Shown: one piece after another, positions 51,856 through 59,814 of the stretch | Layout of the letters: each line of letters opens with the position of its first letter | Position numbering within the stretch: position 1 is the stretch's first letter | Assembly (NCBI GenBank): GCA_964416645.1 | Contig: CAYQEZ010000002.1 | Coordinates: 14,616-78,615, forward strand | Direction of reading: 5' to 3' | Source of the DNA: GCA-002282575 sp964416645 | Lineage (GTDB): Bacteria; Pseudomonadota; Gammaproteobacteria; Thiomicrospirales; Thiomicrospiraceae | Length of the DNA: 64,000 bases | Translations under genes and position numbers: made by a program | Notes under the pieces: generated by a model | The model's database searches: none | Seen by the model: the letters and a program-made list of their open reading frames with translations, nothing else | Told to the model about the DNA's origin: nothing

Positions 51856-52950
51856 ATGGCAGCGAATACATGGGGTGAGGCCTTTCGAGTAACAACCTTT
51901 GGTGAAAGCCATGGTATTGCGTTGGGTGCGATTATTGATGGTTGTCCTCCTGGTTTAGAACTGACTGAAGCTGATTTGCAGATTGATTTAGATCGTCGCA
52001 AGCCAGGTACTTCTCGCTTTACCACACAGCGCCGCGAAGATGATTGTGTGAAAATTTTATCGGGCGTGCTCAATGGTCGTACCACGGGTACACCGATTGG
52101 CTTACTGATTGAAAACACCGATCAGCGTTCGCAAGATTATGGCAATTTAATGGATGTGTTCCGCCCTGGTCATGCCGATTACACCTACGAGCATAAGTAC
52201 GGTGTGCGTGATTTTCGCGGTGGTGGTCGTTCATCGGCGCGTGAAACCGCCATGCGTGTGGCGGCAGGTGCGATTGCGAAAAAATGGTTAAAAGAGCGCT
52301 TTGGTGTCGAAATTCAAGGTTATTTGTCGCAATTAGGTCCTGTTAAAATTACTCAGGTTGATTATTCAATCATTGAAACCAATCCTTTTTTCTGTCCCGA
52401 TGCCGATGCCGTTCAAGCCATGGAAGACTACATGACTGAGCTTAAAAAAACGGGTGATTCGATTGGTGCTAAAGTAACGGTGGTGGCTCGTAACGTGCCG
52501 CCAGGCTGGGGTGAGCCAGTGTTTGATCGCTTAGATGCGGATATTGCGAAAGCCTTAATGAGTATTAATGCGGTAAAAGGCGTCGAAATTGGTGATGGCT
52601 TTGCCGTCGTTGAGCAACTCGGTACGCAACATCGTGATGAAATGACCAAAAATGGCTTTTTAAGTAATCATTCGGGTGGCGTATTGGGCGGCATTTCTTC
52701 TGGGCAAGAAATCGTGGCGCACATGGCACTCAAACCCACATCTAGCTTAAAAATTCCAGGTCAAAGCATTGACCGCTGGGGTAATGAGCAAGAAGTGATT
52801 ACCAAAGGTCGTCATGACCCTTGTGTGGGTATTCGTGCGACGCCCATTGCCGAAGCCATGTTAGCATTGGTGTTGATGGATCATGCCTTGCGTCAGCGTG
52901 GGCAAAATGCCGATGCCTTGGTGACGGTACCCAATATTGCTCAAGCCTAA
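51856..52950 (+). CDS. aroC: Chorismate synthase
   Basis: Final shikimate-pathway step, an FMN-dependent trans-1,4-elimination. 364 aa. GESHGIALGAIIDGCPPGL, RRKPGTSRFTTQRREDD, RPGHADYTYEHKYGVRDFRGGGRSSARETA and HRDEMTKNGF-type segments are conserved. Together with aroG at 8450 it supplies aromatic amino acid synthesis. The MFS gene follows after 19 nt. Confidence 0.97.
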   Translation: MAANTWGEAFRVTTFGESHGIALGAIIDGCPPGLELTEADLQIDLDRRKPGTSRFTTQRREDDCVKILSGVLNGRTTGTPIGLLIENTDQRSQDYGNLMDVFRPGHADYTYEHKYGVRDFRGGGRSSARETAMRVAAGAIAKKWLKERFGVEIQGYLSQLGPVKITQVDYSIIETNPFFCPDADAVQAMEDYMTELKKTGDSIGAKVTVVARNVPPGWGEPVFDRLDADIAKALMSINAVKGVEIGDGFAVVEQLGTQHRDEMTKNGFLSNHSGGVLGGISSGQEIVAHMALKPTSSLKIPGQSIDRWGNEQEVITKGRHDPCVGIRATPIAEAMLALVLMDHALRQRGQNADALVTVPNIAQA

Positions 52951-52969
52951 CGCTTAACGCGGGTCTATT

Positions 52970-54130
52970 TTGCAAAGCACTTCACCTAATACGGAATCAC
53001 AGATTCCGTATTTTTCGTTATCGGGTTACTATTTTTTTTACTTTGCTGCTGTTGGCATTATTTTGCCGTTTCTCGGGCTGTATTTTCAGTCGCTTGGACT
53101 CAGTGCTATTGAAATTGCGCAACTGCTGGCGGTGTTGTCTTTTGCACGTATTGTTTCGCCACCCATTTGGGCGCTATTAGCGGATCGTAAGGGTAACTTT
53201 CTCTTTTATGTTCAGTTGGCTTCGTGGTTATCAGCTGGCTTGGTACTAGGTTTGTGGTGGTTAGAGGGTTTTTGGTCGTTATTATGGCTTATGGCGTGGC
53301 TGGGTTTTTTCTGGCATGCGGCCTTACCGCCAATGGAAAGTTTAACCTTATCGCATTTAGGCAGTCACTTGTCAGCTTATAGTCGCATTCGGTTATGGGG
53401 TTCGGTCGGTTTTATCGTTGCTGTGCTAGGGGCTGGTTGGCTCATTGAAGCCTATGGTCAGTTGGCCTTTTTAATGACAACGACTTTCTTTTTCATGGCA
53501 ACAGCCCTTATCGCGCAGTGGAATCGTGAATCGCCACAACTGCGTCTAGGATCGGTGGATTGGCAAGGTTTATTGGTCTTGTTGCGCCGTTCACTGGTAT
53601 GGTGGGTGTTAACGATTGCCTTACTGACACAAATTGCTCACGGTATCTACTATAGTTTTTATTCGATTTTGTTAGCCGATGCAGGCTATTCCAATGCCAG
53701 TATTGGGCTGCTTTGGTCATTGGGGGTTGTAGCTGAAATTGTCTTGTTTTGGTTTTTTTGGCGTCTTTCGCCTTTATTGCGTTTTCATCATTGGGTGTTG
53801 ATAGCGACCCTGTTGTCGGTGGTGAGATGGTGGTTAACCGGATATTTTGTTGACAGTTTGGTCGTGATGATTTTGGCGCAATTGCTGCATGCGGCTACTT
53901 TTGCCGTCTTTCATTCCGTGGTGGTGCAATGGTTGCACGAAACCTTTGTTGGTCATCAGGCACAGGGGCAAGCGCTTTATGCCAGTTTGAGCTATGGTGT
54001 GGGTGGTGTATTAGGGAGTTTATTGGCTGGTTTCGCGTGGACTTATGGTGGCGGCGAATGGACTTTCGGATTGGCCGCCTTGGTTTCGTTGCTTGCCTGT
54101 TTATTGGTGTGGAAAGTGAAGCAGGCCTAG
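52970..54130 (+). CDS. MFS transporter, HcaT/PPP-family-like
   Basis: 386 aa with twelve predicted helices; FAAVGIILPFLGLYFQSLGL, SFARIVSPPIWALLADRKG and YSRIRLWGSVGFIVAVLGAG are typical of the MFS_1-like/HcaT group. No ATG lies near the start: the frame opens with TTG 52970, and no strong ribosome-binding site is seen, so translational coupling to aroC or a non-canonical start is likely. The substrate is unknown; aromatic acids are transported by the named relatives. Confidence 0.8.
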   Translation: MQSTSPNTESQIPYFSLSGYYFFYFAAVGIILPFLGLYFQSLGLSAIEIAQLLAVLSFARIVSPPIWALLADRKGNFLFYVQLASWLSAGLVLGLWWLEGFWSLLWLMAWLGFFWHAALPPMESLTLSHLGSHLSAYSRIRLWGSVGFIVAVLGAGWLIEAYGQLAFLMTTTFFFMATALIAQWNRESPQLRLGSVDWQGLLVLLRRSLVWWVLTIALLTQIAHGIYYSFYSILLADAGYSNASIGLLWSLGVVAEIVLFWFFWRLSPLLRFHHWVLIATLLSVVRWWLTGYFVDSLVVMILAQLLHAATFAVFHSVVVQWLHETFVGHQAQGQALYASLSYGVGGVLGSLLAGFAWTYGGGEWTFGLAALVSLLACLLVWKVKQA

Positions 54131-54137
54131 GCCTTGA

Positions 54138-54278
54138 CTAGCCTTGTGTTTCATCTGTGTGCTTTTTACCACCTTGGCGCATTAACCAAGCCACGGCAAA
54201 GTGTGCGATGACCAAGACCACCAAACTGCCTATAATGACGGGCCAAAAGTTATTCATAATCCAATGTTCAAATCCCAT
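54138..54278 (-). CDS. 46-aa single-helix membrane protein
   Basis: A short gene with a strong signal: AAGGAG lies 6 nt before the ATG. The product begins MGFEHWIMNNFWPVIIG, has one hydrophobic helix (~13-33) and a charged tail (RQGGKKHTDETQG). It converges on the MFS transporter and is divergent from leuB. I know no family for it. Presence of a good ribosome-binding site, a clean helix and no overlap argue that it is expressed. Confidence 0.65.
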   Translation of the reverse strand: MGFEHWIMNNFWPVIIGSLVVLVIAHFAVAWLMRQGGKKHTDETQG

Positions 54279-54317
54279 ACCTGTCTCCTTATGGTGAGCG
54301 CGCATTGCGAAACGCTG

Positions 54318-54346
54318 TTGAAATGCTTATCATAAGCGACTATTGT
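54318..54346 (+). promoter_or_regulatory. Predicted sigma-70 promoter of leuB
   Basis: TTGAAA (54318-54323) and TATTGT (54341-54346) are separated by exactly 17 nt and lie 25 nt before the leuB ATG. A small CTTAT-C-ATAAG inverted repeat lies in the spacer and might be an operator. Confidence 0.5.
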
Positions 54347-54370
54347 CAAAAAGTTTAAGGAAATTTTCTC

Positions 54371-55441
54371 ATGGCACATGTGCTCGTTCTGCCTGGTGAT
54401 GGTATTGGTCCTGAAATTGTTGCTGAAGCAGTCAAAGTATTAAACGTCTTAGCGAAGGATCATGGCTTATCACTGACCACCAGTGAAGGTTTGGTAGGTG
54501 GTGCGAGTATCGATGTACATGGAACGCCCTTAACCGACGATACCTTGGCGCAAGCACAAGCAGCTGATGCGGTACTTTTAGGTGCAGTGGGCGGTCCTAA
54601 GTGGGATGCGATGCCGATGGCGAATCGTCCAGAGAAAGGGCTATTGGCCTTGCGTAAGGGGATGAATTTATTTGCTAATTTGCGTCCAGCAATTCTCTAT
54701 CCTCAGTTGACCCATGCCAGTACCTTAAAGCCAGAAGTGGTTTCGGGATTGGATTTGTTGATTGTGCGTGAATTGACTGGTGGTATTTATTTCGGTCAGC
54801 CACGCGGCGTACGCACCCTAGAAAATGGTGAGCGTCAGGGTTATAACACGCTCGTGTACAGCGAGTCTGAGATTGAACGTATTGCCCATGTTGCTTTCCA
54901 AGCAGCGCAAAAACGCGGTAAGCGTGTCTGTTCGATTGATAAGTCGAACGTATTAGAAACCACAGCGCTTTGGAAAGAAGTGGTGACGCGTATTGCCGCT
55001 CAATATCCTGATGTGGAACTCAGCCACATGCTGGTAGACAATGCCGCGATGCAATTGGTGAAAGCACCGAAGCAATTTGATGTCATGCTAACGGATAACA
55101 TGTTCGGTGATATTTTATCTGACGAAGCCTCTATGTTGACGGGTTCGATTGGTATGTTGGCGTCGGCTTCATTGAATGAGCATAATAAGGGTATGTATGA
55201 GCCAAGTCATGGTTCAGCGCCTGACATTGCTGGTCAAGGTTTAGCAAATCCGATTGCCACTATTTTGTCGGCGGCGATGATGTTGCGTTATTCATTGAAT
55301 GCACCAGAACAAGCGGATCGTATTGAAGCAGCGGTGGGCAAAGTGCTTGACGCTGGTCTGCGTACGGGCGACATTTGGACAGAAGGTTGTCAAAAAGTAT
55401 CGACCAGCCAAATGGGTGATGCCATTGCCGCCGCGCTTTAA
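54371..55441 (+). CDS. leuB: 3-isopropylmalate dehydrogenase
   Basis: Leucine synthesis: oxidative decarboxylation of 3-isopropylmalate with NAD+. 356 aa. LPGDGIGPEIVAEAVKVL, GAVGGPKWDAM, RELTGGIYFGQPRG, and DNMFGDILSDEASMLTGSIGMLASASL are typical; the NAD-binding EPSHGSAPDIAGQGLANP is present. leuA/C/D are not in the window. AAGGAAA precedes the ATG. Confidence 0.97.
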   Translation: MAHVLVLPGDGIGPEIVAEAVKVLNVLAKDHGLSLTTSEGLVGGASIDVHGTPLTDDTLAQAQAADAVLLGAVGGPKWDAMPMANRPEKGLLALRKGMNLFANLRPAILYPQLTHASTLKPEVVSGLDLLIVRELTGGIYFGQPRGVRTLENGERQGYNTLVYSESEIERIAHVAFQAAQKRGKRVCSIDKSNVLETTALWKEVVTRIAAQYPDVELSHMLVDNAAMQLVKAPKQFDVMLTDNMFGDILSDEASMLTGSIGMLASASLNEHNKGMYEPSHGSAPDIAGQGLANPIATILSAAMMLRYSLNAPEQADRIEAAVGKVLDAGLRTGDIWTEGCQKVSTSQMGDAIAAAL

Positions 55442-55462
55442 TCAGCGATAGGTCGGCGACTG

Positions 55463-56428
55463 GTGCGTAATCAGCTAACCATTACCATTACCGACGTTCA
55501 TGGATCGCGTCAGTTCACGCTGACACATTTCATTAAGCGTTTTATTGTCGTCATTTTATTGGTGTTGGCGTTGCTGACGCTGGTGGCTACAGGGTTGGTG
55601 TGGAAATTTTTGGCAGAACGCGCAACCTTAGAGATGCAAATTTCGGATTTACATCGTCAAAAAGAAGCTATTGAAACAGATTATCGTCAGGCATTGGCGC
55701 AGCAAAATGAGCTGTTTACCGAGTTGAACCAAGACAAAGTGGCATTGGAAAATGAGGTTCAGGCTAAAGAGGGTCAGTTAAGTTTTCTACAAAACACTTT
55801 TGGTCAGTTAGAAGCACAGATTGGCTTGGTTGAGAGTGGTGATTTCAAGCGGTTATCCGAGTTGTTACTTGTTGACATCGAATTAATGATGAACAAAATT
55901 CCCAGTGGTATGCCAACCAGTTATAAAATGATTTCGGATGGTTTTGGCTGGCGTACTCATCCAGTAACGAAAAATCGCTCTTTTCATGAAGGGTTAGATT
56001 TTAGTTGTGATGTAGGAACATCAGTACAAAGTACTGCTGATGGTATCGTTGAAAGTGCGGGCTGGGATGGCGGTTATGGTTTGAAAGTCATTATTAATCA
56101 TGGTTATGGTTTCAAAACCGTTTATGCGCATCTGAGTAAAGCCTCGGTCAAGCGCGGTGAAGTTGTTGCGAAAGGCGATGAAATTGGCTTGTCGGGCAAT
56201 ACGGGTGTGAGTAGTGGTGCGCATTTGCATTATGAAGTACATTTTATGGATAACAAACTGAATCCAAGACCATTTGCTGATTGGAGTTCACGCCGTGCTT
56301 ATTCAGTCTTTAAACAAGTGAAGGAGGTTCCATGGGAGTCTTTCGCCGATTTGGTCATTCAGGAAAAACTGCTTGTGCTAAAACAGTCATTGCCAACGGC
56401 TGCCATGTCGTCGGACAAATTAAACTAG
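55463..56428 (+). CDS. M23 (LytM) metallopeptidase, membrane-anchored
   Basis: 321 aa from GTG 55463. TM (~28-48), coiled coil (~50-115), then a LytM domain (~155-275) with ligands H and D in SFHEGLDFSCDVG and HLHYEVHF at the end; GFGWRTHPVTKNRSFHEG is typical. It is probably a periplasmic peptidoglycan endopeptidase. The last 32 codons overlap the downstream bactofilin gene by 97 nt in another frame. M23-bactofilin pairs act in cell-shape control in Helicobacter (Csd1/CcmA), a plausible model here. Confidence 0.9.
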   Translation: MRNQLTITITDVHGSRQFTLTHFIKRFIVVILLVLALLTLVATGLVWKFLAERATLEMQISDLHRQKEAIETDYRQALAQQNELFTELNQDKVALENEVQAKEGQLSFLQNTFGQLEAQIGLVESGDFKRLSELLLVDIELMMNKIPSGMPTSYKMISDGFGWRTHPVTKNRSFHEGLDFSCDVGTSVQSTADGIVESAGWDGGYGLKVIINHGYGFKTVYAHLSKASVKRGEVVAKGDEIGLSGNTGVSSGAHLHYEVHFMDNKLNPRPFADWSSRRAYSVFKQVKEVPWESFADLVIQEKLLVLKQSLPTAAMSSDKLN

Positions 56429-56766
56429 CGGGCGATCTTCATTTAGATGGCTCACTGGAAGGGACAATCGATGCCGTGCAGTTGTCGGTTGGCAAACAGG
56501 GTAATCTGAATGGTATTATTCGAGCCAAACACGTTATTTTGGCAGGTAAAGTCGAGGGGCAAATTCACTGCGAATCGTTGGAATTGTTAGCGAGTTGTCA
56601 TTTACAAGGTGAAGTTTACTGTCAAGATTTAGTGGTGGAAAAAGGCGCTCGCTTTATTGGTAGTACCAAAGACTCTGCTACTGCCGTGGCTTTAGAAGTA
56701 TTAGCGCAACAGCCCAAAGTGGGTTTGTTGACGCAAGTCAGTAAAGAATCTGAACAGCCCGCTTAA
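56332..56766 (+). CDS. Bactofilin (polymer-forming cytoskeletal protein)
   Basis: 144 aa. AAGGAGG lies 4 nt before the ATG, so this start is strong even though it is inside the M23 ORF. The core (~18-115) shows the short right-handed beta-helix repeats of bactofilins (VVGQIKLAGDLHLDGSLEGTI; LNGIIRAKHVILAGKVEGQI). Self-assembling filaments recruit peptidoglycan enzymes. The long overlap with the M23 gene suggests strict cotranslation. Confidence 0.92.
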   Translation: MGVFRRFGHSGKTACAKTVIANGCHVVGQIKLAGDLHLDGSLEGTIDAVQLSVGKQGNLNGIIRAKHVILAGKVEGQIHCESLELLASCHLQGEVYCQDLVVEKGARFIGSTKDSATAVALEVLAQQPKVGLLTQVSKESEQPA

Positions 56767-56803
56767 TGGGGCATATAAAAAATTTAAGTTAAAGGAATGG
56801 GTC

Positions 56804-57826
56804 ATGTCTAAATTGTATGATGTCGCGGTAGTCGGTGCAACAGGTGCGGTCGGAGAGACCATGATGCGTGTGTTGGAAGAAATGAACTTTCCCGTGGGTA
56901 AGCTCTACCCTTTAGCGAGCAGTCGTTCGGCGGGTAAAAAAGTGACTTTCCGTGGCCAAGAAGTAACCGTAGAAGATTTAGAGACTTTTGACTTTTCTAA
57001 AACACAAATTGGATTGTTTTCACCTGGTGCGAGTATTTCGGCCATTTATGCACCTAAGGCTGCTGCTGCTGGCTGTGTGGTGATCGATAATACGTCACAG
57101 TTCCGTTATGATGATGACATTCCATTGGTCGTACCTGAAGTGAACCCTAAAGCCATCGCTCAGTATAAAACACGTGGCATTATTGCCAATCCTAATTGTT
57201 CAACCATTCAAATGTTGGTGGCGCTGAAGCCCATTTATGATGCGGTAGGTATCACGCGCATTAATGTGGCGACTTATCAAGCCGTGTCGGGAGCGGGCAA
57301 AGAGGCGATTGAGGAACTTTCAACACAAACGGCTAATTTATTGAATTTCAAACCGACCAGTAATGAAGTTTTTGCTAAACGTATTGCCTTTAATGTCATT
57401 CCGCAAATTGATGTGTTTATGGAAAACGGCTACACCAAAGAAGAAATGAAAATGGTGTGGGAAACAAAAAAAATCATGGGTGATGATTCCATTTTGGTCA
57501 ATCCGACCGCAGTGCGTGTGCCTGTATTCTTTGGTCATAGCGAAGCGGTACACATCGAAACGCGTGACAAAATCACGGCTGAACAAGCACGTGAGCTGTT
57601 AAGCAAAGCGCAAGGTATTGTGGTGATGGATGAGCGCGAGCCAGGTGGTTATCCAACGGCCACCGATGTCGCCGATACCAACCCAGTCTATGTCGGTCGT
57701 ATTCGTGAAGATATTTCTTGCGAAAAAGGTTTGAACCTATGGGTAGTAGCGGACAATGTGCGTAAGGGTGCAGCGACGAATGCGGTGCAAATTGCGCAAG
57801 TACTCATTCGTGACTATCTAAATTAA
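56804..57826 (+). CDS. asd: Aspartate-semialdehyde dehydrogenase
   Basis: Makes aspartate semialdehyde for lysine, threonine, methionine and diaminopimelate. 340 aa. VVGATGAVGETMMRVL (NADP binding), ASSRSAGKK, catalytic Cys in ANPNCSTIQML, and NVIPQIDVF. His/Glu segments are conserved (FGHSEAVHIET). It shares an operon-like run with bactofilin, truA and trpF. Confidence 0.96.
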   Translation: MSKLYDVAVVGATGAVGETMMRVLEEMNFPVGKLYPLASSRSAGKKVTFRGQEVTVEDLETFDFSKTQIGLFSPGASISAIYAPKAAAAGCVVIDNTSQFRYDDDIPLVVPEVNPKAIAQYKTRGIIANPNCSTIQMLVALKPIYDAVGITRINVATYQAVSGAGKEAIEELSTQTANLLNFKPTSNEVFAKRIAFNVIPQIDVFMENGYTKEEMKMVWETKKIMGDDSILVNPTAVRVPVFFGHSEAVHIETRDKITAEQARELLSKAQGIVVMDEREPGGYPTATDVADTNPVYVGRIREDISCEKGLNLWVVADNVRKGAATNAVQIAQVLIRDYLN

Positions 57827-57832
57827 TCATTC

Positions 57833-58624
57833 ATGCCACGTATTGCGCTAGGCATTGAGTATGCGGGTCATGCTTATTGCGGTTGGCAAAAACAGCAAGA
57901 TTGCATCGGCGTTCAAGCCCACTTAGAGCGTGGACTGGCTAAAATTGCGTGTGAACCCATCGAGGTGTTTTGTGCAGGTCGCACTGATCGGGGCGTTCAC
58001 GCCATTGGTCAAGTGGTGCATTTTGATACCTCGGTTCATCGTCCCGACGATGCCTGGGTTAGGGGGACTAACACCCATTTACCGAGCGGTGTTCGGGTGT
58101 TGTGGTCGCGTGAAGTCGATGAAGGTTTTCATGCGCGTTTTTCAGCGACTTCTCGTCGCTATCGTTATGTGATACTCAATCGACGTATTCATTCGGCGGT
58201 TTTTGCTGATTTGCAGACTTGGGTATCTTATTCCCTAGATGTGTCTTTGATGCATCAAGCGGCACAAGCCCTGCTGGGTGAACAAGACTTTACCAGTTTT
58301 CGTGCTGCTGAGTGTCAAGCCAAACATCCAGTGCGTTGTGTGACGGAAGTGACGGTTCATGGTGATGGAGTGCACGTGTTCGTGGATATCGAAGCCAATG
58401 CTTTTTTGCACCACATGGTGCGTAATATGGTCGGTAGTTTATTGATGATAGGACGCGGTGAGCGCCCAACGACTTGGATTGCTGAGTTATTACAGGCCAA
58501 AGACCGCAAACTGGCAGCGCCAACTGCGCCAGCAGCAGGGCTATACCTGACTCACGTGCGTTATCCCGAAGTCTATTCCTTTCCTCAGTTGGATTTAAGC
58601 TATTTATGGCGAGGTGTAGCATGA
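57833..58624 (+). CDS. truA: tRNA pseudouridine(38-40) synthase
   Basis: 263 aa. Catalytic Asp in AGRTDRGVHAIGQVVHF; GWQKQQDCIGVQAHLE and FLHHMVRNMVGSLLMIGRGE are family motifs. It starts 6 nt after the asd stop and its stop overlaps trpF (ATGA). Confidence 0.96.
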   Translation: MPRIALGIEYAGHAYCGWQKQQDCIGVQAHLERGLAKIACEPIEVFCAGRTDRGVHAIGQVVHFDTSVHRPDDAWVRGTNTHLPSGVRVLWSREVDEGFHARFSATSRRYRYVILNRRIHSAVFADLQTWVSYSLDVSLMHQAAQALLGEQDFTSFRAAECQAKHPVRCVTEVTVHGDGVHVFVDIEANAFLHHMVRNMVGSLLMIGRGERPTTWIAELLQAKDRKLAAPTAPAAGLYLTHVRYPEVYSFPQLDLSYLWRGVA

Positions 58625-59247
58625 GAACGCGCGTTAAAATTTGTGGATTGACGCGAGCAGAAGATGTACAGGACGCTTGTGAAGCGGGGGTTGATGCGAT
58701 TGGTTTGGTGTTTTATGCGCCCAGCCCCAGAGCGGTGACCGTTGAACAAGCGAAGCTGATTCTTCTGGATGTGCCACCGTTTGTCACGATAACGGCTTTG
58801 TTTGTTAATCCCACGGTTGCTGAGGTGCAAGCGGTACTTGCACAGATTCCCGCCATCAGCTTGTTACAATTTCATGGAGATGAAACACCTAAATTTTGTC
58901 GTCAATTTGGAAGAGCTTATATCAAAGCCATTCCGATGCGTGATGAGGTTGATTTAGCTCAACAGGCAAGCCTCTATGATGACGCTTTAGGATTACTGGT
59001 AGATACTTACAAGCCAGGCATTCCTGGAGGATCAGGAGAGTCCTTCGATTGGCACCGCTTACCCCAGTCGTTGAGTAAACCGCTCATCCTAGCGGGCGGA
59101 TTAACGCCTGATAATGTTGCTCAAGCCATTGCACAAGTGCAACCTTATGCTGTCGATGTGTCGGGTGGGGTTGAGATCAGTAAAGGGATTAAAGCGTGCC
59201 AAAAGATGCGCAATTTTATGGCATCGGTTGCCACTGCCTCTCTTTAA
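58621..59247 (+). CDS. trpF: Phosphoribosylanthranilate isomerase
   Basis: Tryptophan synthesis TIM-barrel enzyme. ATG 58621 (MRTRVKICGLTRAEDV) gives 208 aa and overlaps the truA stop; the frame extends upstream but not in family fashion. Catalytic Cys in KICGLTR and Asp in LVDTYKPGIPGGSGESFDW; ILAGGLTPDNVAQAI and AVDVSGGVEISKGIK bind phosphate. The usual trpB/trpA neighbours are beyond the window or elsewhere. Confidence 0.95.
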   Translation: MRTRVKICGLTRAEDVQDACEAGVDAIGLVFYAPSPRAVTVEQAKLILLDVPPFVTITALFVNPTVAEVQAVLAQIPAISLLQFHGDETPKFCRQFGRAYIKAIPMRDEVDLAQQASLYDDALGLLVDTYKPGIPGGSGESFDWHRLPQSLSKPLILAGGLTPDNVAQAIAQVQPYAVDVSGGVEISKGIKACQKMRNFMASVATASL

Positions 59248-59382
59248 GCTAATGATTATTTAGACTGACCAATAATAAGTAGAAAGACCCGACAGATACA
59301 AACAAATGTTAGTTTGTGTGGCAATTCAGGGGCTAACCCGATAAAATTGATTTATTTGTTGAATTGGAATAAGGAAGCGAAA

Positions 59383-59667
59383 GTGTCCGATCAAATTGAT
59401 GTTCATAAGGTAGCACGTTTAGGCGCCTTAGCAGTGAGCGATGATGAAGTCGTGGCGGTAGGGCAAAAGCTGAATGCGATTGTCGGTCTATTTGATCAGT
59501 TAGCCGCGATTAATACCGATGGCGTTGAACCTATGGCACATCCGTTAGACCAAGTGCAGCGTTTGCGTGAGGATGTGGTTACGGAAACCGATATTCATGA
59601 ATATGTGCAGCAAATCGCCCCCAAAGTAGAAGCGGGTTTGTATCTAGTACCTAAAGTCATTGAATAA
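59383..59667 (+). CDS. gatC: Asp/Glu-tRNA amidotransferase subunit C
   Basis: 94-aa subunit that stabilises GatA and bridges it to GatB. GTG 59383 (VSDQIDVHKVARLGAL) fits the family length and has AAGGAA upstream; the frame opens further upstream without support. VEPMAHPLDQVQRLREDVVTE is the diagnostic segment. Its presence with gatA and gatB implies indirect formation of Gln-tRNA and/or Asn-tRNA. Confidence 0.94.
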   Translation: MSDQIDVHKVARLGALAVSDDEVVAVGQKLNAIVGLFDQLAAINTDGVEPMAHPLDQVQRLREDVVTETDIHEYVQQIAPKVEAGLYLVPKVIE

Positions 59668-59702
59668 ATTAAAAACTCGATAAAGTTGCGCTAACTGCGT
59701 TA

Positions 59703-59762
59703 AAAGCCTTCTTAAAAAAGCACTTACCTGAGTAAACTTACTTTTTTAACTCATGGCTTTTG
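59703..59762 (+). promoter_or_regulatory. Imperfect hairpin between gatC and gatA
   Basis: AAAAGCC (59703-59709) pairs with GGCTTTT (59756-59762), and inside it AAAAAAG pairs with CTTTTTT, leaving a ~20-nt loop. It lies in the 147-nt gatC-gatA gap. It may act as an attenuator, processing site or weak terminator adjusting GatA relative to GatC. Confidence 0.35.
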
Positions 59763-59814
59763 TCTTGTTATCATCTACTTTCTTTGGTTTTTAGCATTAA
59801 GTTAAGGTTTAATT

